Positions 57,737 through 64,000 of a stretch of DNA of 64,000 nucleotides are shown piece by piece. Position 1 is the first letter of the stretch; every line of letters begins with the position of its first letter. The DNA is taken from the NCBI GenBank assembly GCA_018261935.1, contig JAGTRP010000019.1:22738-86737 (forward strand). Direction: 5' to 3'. The position numbers were made by a program, and so were the translations under genes. The DNA comes from Rhodocyclaceae bacterium (lineage in GTDB: Bacteria > Pseudomonadota > Gammaproteobacteria > Burkholderiales > Rhodocyclaceae). The notes under the pieces were generated by a model that had not been told where the DNA came from, searched no databases, and worked only from the letters and a program-made list of their open reading frames with translations.

Positions 57737-59785
57737 ATGGAGCAATCGCGAAAAGGCGGCGTGAGCAGACCGCCGGAAGCCAAGGCGCCAGGGGCGCAAG
57801 GCCGGGCGGACCAGCATTCCTCCCAGTACGCCCGCAGCCTGATCGAGGCGAGCCTGGACCCGCTCGTGACCATCAGCCCGGAGGGCAAGATCACCGACGT
57901 GAACGAGGCCACGGTCAAGGTGACCGGGGTAGGGCGGGAGGAGCTCATCGGGACCGATTTCTCGGACTACTTCACCGAGCCCCAGAAGGCCCGGGAAGGC
58001 TACCTGCAGGTGTTCGACAAGGGCTTCGTCACCGACTACCCGCTGACCATCCGGCACCGGGACGGGCGGCTCACCGAGGTGCTGTACAACGCCTCGGTGT
58101 ACCGGGACAGGCAGGGCAACGTGCTCGGGATTTTCGCCGCCGCCCGGGACGTGACCGAGTCGAACCGGGCCCTGCGGGAACTCGACGAAGCCAAGTCCTT
58201 CCTCGACAACATCCTGCAGAGCTCGACGAAATATTCCCTTATCGGCAAGAACCTGGACCATATCATCCTCTCCTGGAACGAGGGGGCAAGGCGCAACTAC
58301 GGCTATGAAGCCGCCGAAGTCATCGGCAGGGACTCGAGCATCCTGCACACTCCCGAGGACCTCGCCAACGGGTCGGTGGACCGTCTTTTCACCGAAGCCA
58401 TGAAGAACGGGATCGCCGAAGCGGAGTTCACGCGGGTGCGCAAGGACGGCTCCCGATTTCCGGCAACCGTCGTGCTGACGCGGCGGGACGATGCGGAGGG
58501 GCGCCCGATCGGCTACCTGCTGATGAGCACCGACATCTCGGACAAGAAGCGGGTCGAGGAACAATTGCGCTCGGCCTCCCAGTACGCCCGCAGCCTGATC
58601 GAGGCGAGCCTGGACCCGTTCGTGACCATCAACCCGGAGGGCAAGATCACCGACGTGAACGAGGCGACGGTGACGGCGACGGGGGTGGGGCGGGAGGAGC
58701 TCATCGGGACCGATTTCTCGGACTACTTCACCGAGCCCCAGAAGGCCCGGGAAGGCTATCGGCGGGTGTTCGACAGGGGCTTCGTCACCGATTACCCCCT
58801 CACCCTCCGGCACCGGGAGGGGCGGGTCACCGAGGTGCTGTACAACGCCTCGGTGTACCGGGACACCCAGGGCAAGGTCCTCGGCGTCTTCGCCGCGGCC
58901 CGGGACGTGACGGCGCAGATGCAGTCCTCCCAGTACGCCCGCAGCCTGATCGAGGCGAGCTTGGACCCGTTCGTGACCATCAGCCCGGAGGGCAAGATCA
59001 CCGATGTGAACGAGGCGACGGTGAAGGCAACGGGGGTGCTGCGGGAGGAACTGATCGGGACCGATTTCTCGGACTACTTCACCGAGCCCCAGAAGGCCCG
59101 GGAAGGCTATCGGCGGGTGTTCGACAAGAGCTTCGTCACCGATTACCCCCTCACCCTCCGGCACCGGGAGGGGCGGGTCACCGAGGTGCTGTACAACGCC
59201 TCGGTGTACCGGGACAGGCAGGGCAAGGTCCTCGGCGTCTTCGCCGCGGCCCGGGACGTGACGGCGCAGATGCAGTCCTCCCAGTACGCCCGCAGCCTGA
59301 TCGAGGCGAGCCTGGACCCGTTCGTGACCATCAACCCGGAGGGCAAGATCACCGATGTGAACGAGGCGACGGTGAAGGCGACGGGGGTGGGGCGGGAGGA
59401 GCTCATCGGGACCGATTTCTCGGACTACTTCACCGAGCCCCAGAAGGCCCGGGAAGGCTATCGGCGGGTATTCGACAGGGGCTTCGTCACCGATTATCCC
59501 CTCACCCTCCGGCACCGGGACGGGCGGCTCACCGAGGTGCTGTACAACGCCTCGGTGTACCGGGACAGGCAGGGCAAGGTCCTCGGCGTCTTCGCCGCGG
59601 CCCGGGACGTGACGGCGCAGAAGGCCGCGGAGGCAGAGCTGGCGGTGCAGCACACCAAGGAACTGGAGAGGCTCGCCGATCTCGAACGCTTCCAGAAACT
59701 CACCGTAGGGCGCGAACTGAAGATGATCGAGCTCAAGAACGAGATCGCCCTGCTGCGCGCCCGGGCCGGAAGTCAGGAACAGTGA
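57737..59785 (+). CDS. Multi-PAS sensor protein made of near-identical repeats
   Basis: A 682-aa soluble sensor without a kinase domain. PAS copy A1 (about 28-145: SQYARSLIEASLDPLVTISP and TGVGREELIGTDFSDYFTEP) is followed by an unrelated PAS (about 146-280: SLIGKNLDHIILSWNEGARR) and then three nearly identical A-type PAS copies of 117 residues. A coiled coil ends the protein. GTGA overlap with the histidine kinase after it suggests the two form a split sensor kinase. I chose ATG 57737 with GGAGAT 6 nt upstream; ATG 57707 lacks a site. Confidence 0.88.
   Translation: MEQSRKGGVSRPPEAKAPGAQGRADQHSSQYARSLIEASLDPLVTISPEGKITDVNEATVKVTGVGREELIGTDFSDYFTEPQKAREGYLQVFDKGFVTDYPLTIRHRDGRLTEVLYNASVYRDRQGNVLGIFAAARDVTESNRALRELDEAKSFLDNILQSSTKYSLIGKNLDHIILSWNEGARRNYGYEAAEVIGRDSSILHTPEDLANGSVDRLFTEAMKNGIAEAEFTRVRKDGSRFPATVVLTRRDDAEGRPIGYLLMSTDISDKKRVEEQLRSASQYARSLIEASLDPFVTINPEGKITDVNEATVTATGVGREELIGTDFSDYFTEPQKAREGYRRVFDRGFVTDYPLTLRHREGRVTEVLYNASVYRDTQGKVLGVFAAARDVTAQMQSSQYARSLIEASLDPFVTISPEGKITDVNEATVKATGVLREELIGTDFSDYFTEPQKAREGYRRVFDKSFVTDYPLTLRHREGRVTEVLYNASVYRDRQGKVLGVFAAARDVTAQMQSSQYARSLIEASLDPFVTINPEGKITDVNEATVKATGVGREELIGTDFSDYFTEPQKAREGYRRVFDRGFVTDYPLTLRHRDGRLTEVLYNASVYRDRQGKVLGVFAAARDVTAQKAAEAELAVQHTKELERLADLERFQKLTVGRELKMIELKNEIALLRARAGSQEQ
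58577..59629 (+). repeat. Three tandem 351-bp PAS-encoding repeats
   Basis: Copies begin at 58577, 58928 and 59279, exactly 351 bp apart, and are nearly identical in DNA. A fourth, more diverged copy is at 57821. In-frame tandem copies of this quality can expand or contract by recombination, and assemblers may collapse them. Confidence 0.93.
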
Positions 59786-60873
59786 GCGCTCAATCCAGGC
59801 CCGCTGCCCTGACCGGCCCGTCTGCCGATGAGGCGGGCTACTTCAAGGCGATGCTCAACATCCTGGGCGATGTGGCGGAGGACAAGGCGAATCTGCTGGA
59901 CGCCCAGCGGGCCATGCTCAACATCCTGGGCGACATGGGGGAGGACAAGACCTACCTCGAAGATGCCCAAAGGGCCATGCTCAATATCTTGAGCGATGTG
60001 GCGGGGGACAAGGCGCACCTGGAGGATACCCAGCGGGCCATGCTCAACATCCTTGAAGACATCGGCGCCGAGCGCCGGGAACGGGAGCGGGCGGAGATGG
60101 AGGTCCGCGCCCTCAACGACGCACTGGAAGCCCGGGTGCGGCTGCGCACCGCCGAGCTCGAGGCGGTGATCGAGGAGCTGGAGGGCTACAGCTATTCCAT
60201 GGCCCACGACCTGCGGGTGCCGCTGCGGGCCATAGACGGCTTCTCGAGCCTGCTGCTGAAGCGCCACCAGGATAGCCTGGACGCCGAGGGCAAACGGCTG
60301 CTCAATGTGGTGCGGGACAATACCCGGAAGATGGGAGGGCTGATCGACAGTACCCTCACTTTTTCCCGGCTGGGACGGGTGGAAATGGCCCCGGTGGACG
60401 TGGACATGGAAGCCCTGGCGCGGGAGGCCCTGGAGGAGCTGAAACCCCTGGCCGAGGGACGCTCCCTGTCGGTGGATATCGAGCCTCTCCCCATCGCCCG
60501 GGGCGACCGGGCCATGCTGTGCCAGGTATGGGGCAATCTCCTGTCCAATGCCCTCAAATTCACTCGCCCGAAACCGGCTGCCCACATCGAGGTGGGCGGC
60601 AGAACGGAGGGCGCGGAGCAGATCTACTGGGTCCGGGACAATGGCGTCGGTTTCGACATGCAGTACGCCGACAAGCTCTTCGGCATATCCCAGCGGCTGC
60701 ACGGGGTGGAGGAGTTCGAGGGAGTAGGCATCGGCCTGGCCATCGTCAAGCGCGTCGTGGCCAGGCACGGGGGACGGGTGTGGGCGGAGGGAAAGGTGGG
60801 CGAGGGGGCGATGTTTTCCTTTGCGCTGCCGGCCGGCAAGCCCCTGCCTTCCTGGCCGATGGCCAATTTGTAA
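59782..60873 (+). CDS. Histidine kinase with 21-residue repeat coiled coil
   Basis: A 363-aa soluble kinase starting at a GTG that overlaps the previous stop (GTGA). Residues 23-106 are four copies of a 21-residue repeat beginning AMLNIL, then a coiled coil, a HisKA domain with SMAHDLRVPLRAID (phospho-acceptor His about 141) and an HATPase with NALKFTRP, DNGVGFDMQYADK and GVGIGLAIV. It has no sensor domain of its own, so the PAS protein before it probably supplies input. The Rcp1-like receiver at 60899 is its likely target. Confidence 0.9.
   Translation: MSAQSRPAALTGPSADEAGYFKAMLNILGDVAEDKANLLDAQRAMLNILGDMGEDKTYLEDAQRAMLNILSDVAGDKAHLEDTQRAMLNILEDIGAERRERERAEMEVRALNDALEARVRLRTAELEAVIEELEGYSYSMAHDLRVPLRAIDGFSSLLLKRHQDSLDAEGKRLLNVVRDNTRKMGGLIDSTLTFSRLGRVEMAPVDVDMEALAREALEELKPLAEGRSLSVDIEPLPIARGDRAMLCQVWGNLLSNALKFTRPKPAAHIEVGGRTEGAEQIYWVRDNGVGFDMQYADKLFGISQRLHGVEEFEGVGIGLAIVKRVVARHGGRVWAEGKVGEGAMFSFALPAGKPLPSWPMANL
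59848..60099 (+). repeat. Four 63-bp repeats encoding a heptad-based linker
   Basis: Repeats start at 59848, 59911, 59974 and 60037. Each encodes AMLNIL plus 15 residues ending near the sequence DAQR. The length of 21 residues equals three heptads, so copy number can change without losing coiled-coil phase. Confidence 0.9.
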
Positions 60874-60898
60874 CAGTATCCGTTGAGGAAACACACGA

Positions 60899-61357
60899 AT
60901 GGATCCGGTCCCCAACGAAGTGGAAATCCTGCTGGTGGAAGACAATCCCACCGATGCGGAACTGGCCATCACTGCGCTGCAGGAGCGCAACCTGGCGAAC
61001 AAGCTCTTCTGGGTGAAGGATGGAGCGGAAGCCCTGGACTTCCTGTTCGGCACCGGCATCTATGCCGGCCATCGGATCGAGAGCGGTCCGAAGGTGGTGT
61101 TGCTCGACCTGCGCCTGCCGAAGGTGGATGGCCAGGAAGTCCTGCGGCGGATCAAGGCCGACGAGCGGACAAAAGCGCTTCCCGTGGTGGTCATGACCTC
61201 ATCCCAGGAGGATCGGGACGTGGTGGACAGCTACAAGCACGGCGTCAACAGCTACATCACCAAGCCCGTGGATTTCGACCGGTTCGCCGAGGTCGTGGTG
61301 CAACTGGGCCTCTACTGGCTCCTCTTCAATCGACCGCCGGTTCGCGAAAAGAAGTGA
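60899..61357 (+). CDS. Single-domain response regulator, Rcp1-like
   Basis: A 152-aa receiver with [12 protein letters not shown], phospho-acceptor Asp in [22 protein letters not shown] and ITKPVDF. It resembles the receiver at 2966, including the [13 protein letters not shown] insertion. The gene order kinase-receiver here repeats that of the 516-3409 locus, so the two loci probably descend from one ancestral pair. GAGGAAAC lies before ATG 60899. Confidence 0.9.
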   Translation: MDPVPNEVEILLVEDNPTDAELAITALQERNLANKLFWVKDGAEALDFLFGTGIYAGHRIESGPKVVLLDLRLPKVDGQEVLRRIKADERTKALPVVVMTSSQEDRDVVDSYKHGVNSYITKPVDFDRFAEVVVQLGLYWLLFNRPPVREKK

Positions 61358-61538
61358 CACGGGCAGGCCGCGGCCGCAGGCCAGCCCTGAAATGGCGACT
61401 GATGTCGCCATTTCTTCCGCCGTCGGAAAGGCGCTCAGTCCCCGCTGCCGTCTGCAGGGCGGGGCCTTGCCCGTTGAATCCCGGCAGGATAATCTCGATG
61501 TCATTTACAGCCGGCTGCTTCCAGATCTGCCCCCGACC

Positions 61539-62600
61539 ATGAACCCCTCCACCCGCAGCGAAGCCCAGCAGCGCGCCGACGACATCCGCGTCTTCCGTGC
61601 CGAGCTCGCGCGGCTCGACGCCGAAGGCGTCCTGCACCTTTCCAGCGAGCAGCAGCAGGCCGTCGCGGCCCACCATGACGGCCTCCTGGCGAGCTTCGCC
61701 GCCGCCTTCGACATCGACCGGGACATCAAGGCGCGCCAGCTTTCCCTCGGCATGCGGGTCGCCTCCTTCCTCGGCGCCCTGGCCCTCGCCGCCAGCGTCT
61801 TTTTCCTGTTCTACCAGTTCTGGGGCCACTTCGCCGAGACGGCCCAGGTGGCCATTCTTGTCGGCGCGGCCCTGGGGAGCCTGGGTCTGACGGTGGGGAT
61901 CCAGGGCCGCGACCCCTCGGGCTATTTCACCAAGCTCGCCGCCCTGGTGGCCTTCGCCTGTTTCGTGCTGAACCTCGTCATGCTCGGCCAGATCTTCAAC
62001 ATCACGCCGACGGACAAGGCGCTGCTGCCCTGGGCGGCCCTGGCCTTTCTCCTGGCCTACACCTGCGACCTGCGCCTGCTCCTGGCGGCGGGAATCTGCT
62101 GCGTCATCGCCTATATCTCGGCCCGGGTCGGCGAGTGGGGCGGGCTCTACTGGCTGGACGCCGGCAAGCGGCCGGAGAACTACTTCCCCGTCGCGGCGCT
62201 GCTCTTCGCCACGCCGATGCTGATCCCCCATCGGCGCTTCGCCGGGTTCGACGTCATCTACCGGGTCTTCGGCCTGCTCTGCCTGCTGGTGCCGATGCTC
62301 GTCCTCGGCCATTGGGGCAATGGCAGCTATCTGGACCTGGACCCCGATCTCATCGAGGGCGGTTACCAGGTGGCCGGCTTCGTCGCCAGCGGGCTGGCAA
62401 TCTGGTTCGGCGCCCGCCGCTCGTGGAACGACACGGTCAATACCGGCATCACCTTTTTCGTCATCTTCCTCTACACCAAGTTCTATGACTGGTGGTGGGT
62501 GATCATGCCGAAGTGGCTCTTCTTCCTGGTCGTGGGGCTGTCGGCCATCCTCATCCTGGTGGTGCTCCGGCGCCTGCGCGGCGGGGGAGCCCGGCCATGA
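61539..62600 (+). CDS. DUF2157 multi-helix membrane protein
   Basis: A 353-aa protein. A soluble N-terminal region (about 1-65) precedes about ten membrane helices. The layout matches DUF2157-type integral membrane proteins, usually found beside DUF4401 or DUF4824 partners. It is coupled by ATGA to the next gene. Role unknown. ATG 61539 fits the soluble start MNPSTRSEAQQRADDI; an upstream in-frame ATG at 61392 is unlikely. Confidence 0.78.
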   Translation: MNPSTRSEAQQRADDIRVFRAELARLDAEGVLHLSSEQQQAVAAHHDGLLASFAAAFDIDRDIKARQLSLGMRVASFLGALALAASVFFLFYQFWGHFAETAQVAILVGAALGSLGLTVGIQGRDPSGYFTKLAALVAFACFVLNLVMLGQIFNITPTDKALLPWAALAFLLAYTCDLRLLLAAGICCVIAYISARVGEWGGLYWLDAGKRPENYFPVAALLFATPMLIPHRRFAGFDVIYRVFGLLCLLVPMLVLGHWGNGSYLDLDPDLIEGGYQVAGFVASGLAIWFGARRSWNDTVNTGITFFVIFLYTKFYDWWWVIMPKWLFFLVVGLSAILILVVLRRLRGGGARP

Positions 62601-63448
62601 GGCGGCGCGCCCTGACCCTCGCCGTCGGCGCGGCGCTGATCCTCGTCGCCAACGCCGTCGCCCTCATCGGCGTCGCCTACAACCGCAGCGGCGAGCCCGA
62701 GAGCCGGCTGGTCCTGTCCCAGCGGGAGCTGGGGCGGCCGTGGACCGGGTACCGCAACAAGGAGAACAGCGGCCTCTCCCTCACCCTGGAGTGGCGGGTG
62801 CCGGCCCTCAATGCCGAGTCCTCCCATGCCTACTACAGCAGCCTCGGCGGCAGCCCGGCGTGGCTGGACGAGAGGCGCATGGCCGAGCTGGGCTTCGATG
62901 TCGAGCGCGCCAAGGGCAACGACCGTCGCCGCGAGAAGGTCATCAGCCAGTCCGAGCGCCAGATGCTGGTAGTCCTCGAGCTGGCCGGGGCCGCCTGGCA
63001 GCAGGCCCGGGAACAGGCCCGCCAGCGCCTTGCCCACCAGGAGTCGCTGCGCCAGGCGAGCCCCGGGGCCAAGGAACTGGTCGAGGCGGAAAAGCGGGCC
63101 CGGGAAGGATTGGCGCGGGAAGAGAACGAGAACACCCGGCTGTTCGCGGTGGATGTCGGCACCGACCTGGCAAGCCTGCGGGCGAAATACCCCGACCGGA
63201 GCCGCTACCTGATTCTCAAAGGCAAGCTGCGCCTGCTCAGCACCTTCCGCGACAAGCAGCCCGTCGTCACCGGATACCTGGAAGACCGTGGCGTGCACCA
63301 GATCAACGTGCCCCACGCCCTGCGCGGCACCTTCGAAGCCATGCCGCCCCGGGCCGGCGGTCCGGCCGAGCGGAAGCCGCCCTTTACGGCCACCGTCGCC
63401 GTGGGGCAGCGGCTGGAGCCCAGGATCGAGGCGGTGGCTGTGCCCTGA
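62597..63448 (+). CDS. DUF4824-family anchored periplasmic protein
   Basis: A 283-aa protein with a single N-terminal helix (LTLAVGAALILVANAVALIG) and a periplasmic domain. SRLVLSQRELGRPW and SLTLEWRVP followed by a helical insert and YLILKGKLRL agree with DUF4824. Coupled by ATGA to the DUF2157 gene; the two very probably act together in the membrane. No enzyme motif. Confidence 0.75.
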   Translation: MRRRALTLAVGAALILVANAVALIGVAYNRSGEPESRLVLSQRELGRPWTGYRNKENSGLSLTLEWRVPALNAESSHAYYSSLGGSPAWLDERRMAELGFDVERAKGNDRRREKVISQSERQMLVVLELAGAAWQQAREQARQRLAHQESLRQASPGAKELVEAEKRAREGLAREENENTRLFAVDVGTDLASLRAKYPDRSRYLILKGKLRLLSTFRDKQPVVTGYLEDRGVHQINVPHALRGTFEAMPPRAGGPAERKPPFTATVAVGQRLEPRIEAVAVP

Positions 63449-63636
63449 TGGGCCAGTTGGCCGTGGTAGCCGTAGTCGGTGATGAAACCCTTTCGGAAAC
63501 CGAGGGGCTCTGTTCGGCCAGGAGCGGCCAAATGATCTATAGGCTGGAAGCAGGCCTTGGGGAATGCCAATAGAATTGGATACGGTGCCCATTTGTCGCA
63601 CAATTGGATTTCCCGCAATTGCCTGTAGAACCAATC

Positions 63637-64000
63637 ATGACTCGGTTGTGTTTTGGATCCGTGTTGCTCGCCGTTTCTATTCTTTTCGGACCTATTAACG
63701 CAGCCGAAGTCATTGTTAATGGCGAAAAGGTCCAATCCCGTATCTATGTGAATGAGTTTGTGTGCGATGGGTACAGCATTCTGATTAAAGAAGATCGGTT
63801 TCCCTATGAGTTGGAGGACGACATTGAGAAGAACTCGGTGCCCGTCCTCCCAGGCTTTTTTGGGAACGGAGTAACGGTTGGGGCCGCCGCTTTTGTGAAG
63901 GAAAATGGGATAGAGCATCCCATTCCCGACGTCAGCAAGGAGTACCAGAAGAGCGGAAAGCTGTTGAATGACGGGCGAGTCTACCTACCTGGCTTGGGGT
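63637..64000 (+). CDS. Secreted protein, 5' part, AT-rich
   Basis: Open to the window end (121 codons visible). A signal peptide (LLAVSILFGPINAAE) is followed by VIVNGEKVQSRIYVNEFVCD and a mixed-charge region. I recognise no family. The codon use (ATT, TTT, GTT, AAA) is much less GC-biased than in all other genes here, and the 63520-63636 leader is AT-rich too, with CCAAT/ATTGG (63567-63579) and two CAATTG sites. This suggests acquired DNA. Confidence 0.6.
   Translation, partial: MTRLCFGSVLLAVSILFGPINAAEVIVNGEKVQSRIYVNEFVCDGYSILIKEDRFPYELEDDIEKNSVPVLPGFFGNGVTVGAAAFVKENGIEHPIPDVSKEYQKSGKLLNDGRVYLPGLG

Overview
The window reads as chromosomal DNA of a GC-rich (roughly two-thirds G+C by eye), respiring, motile betaproteobacterium, probably of the Rhodocyclales type. 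This is inferred from gene content only: many chemoreceptors and two-component proteins, a FisR/persulfide-dioxygenase pair, CcoG, c-type cytochromes, YecA/UPF0149, MuiA, Dtd and KefB-like genes. I see no phage, transposase, integrase or CRISPR. The last 360 bases (63637 onward) are clearly AT-richer and may mark the edge of acquired DNA.

Layout. 1-328: 5' end of a PiT phosphate transporter (minus). 516-5134: a four-gene signalling operon (GAF histidine kinase, Rcp1-like receiver, receiver-HisKA_3 hybrid kinase, NarL-type regulator) joined largely by ATGA overlaps. 5224-5775: secreted coiled-coil protein. 7040-9190 and 5772-7043 (minus): a chemoreceptor translationally coupled to an EAL phosphodiesterase. 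9510-18585: a divergent chemosensory operon STAS-CheA-MCP-CheW-MCP-mini receptor-ODP-receiver-diheme cytochrome, the last four genes linked by ATGA overlaps. 18803-32947: housekeeping and envelope genes (lipoprotein, MuiA, TRIC channel, a fourth chemoreceptor, a Na,K-ATPase-like P-type ATPase with a 12-codon leader ORF, Dtd, a CPA2 antiporter, cytochrome c, MFS, AhpD-like protein, UPF0149, TonB-like protein). 33230-33392: tRNA-Val(UAC) and tRNA-Leu(GAG). 33627-38767: a repeat-containing secreted protein and a sulfur/respiration block (DUF3365 haem protein, CcoG and persulfide dioxygenase on minus; FisR-like sigma-54 activator on plus). 39198-45803: UbiA-like protein, an RND pump operon ending in a DUF2892 protein, and a TIGR03118 protein whose C-terminus overprints that gene. 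46030-50354: PAS-GGDEF-EAL protein, tandem beta-hydroxyacid dehydrogenases, LEA14-like lipoprotein. 50562-57426: a two-partner secretion locus with a 1730-aa GLUG-repeat exoprotein. 57737-61357: a repeat-built PAS protein, histidine kinase and receiver. 61539-63448: DUF2157/DUF4824 membrane pair.

How it fits together. The most unusual locus is the 9.5-18.6 kb chemosensory operon. It combines an oxygen-binding diiron (ODP) metallo-beta-lactamase-fold protein, a very small sensorless receptor-like protein, a TsdA-like cytochrome, and a CheA carrying an MshEN-like pair of 24-residue motifs of the kind that bind c-di-GMP. Next to a divergent receptor-EAL pair, this suggests an oxygen/iron/sulfur-redox chemosensory array with c-di-GMP input. 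Ligands and partners are inferred, not shown by sequence. A second theme is reactive sulfur: TsdA-like cytochrome, FisR, persulfide dioxygenase coupled to CcoG, and an RND-DUF2892 operon with an operator-like promoter.
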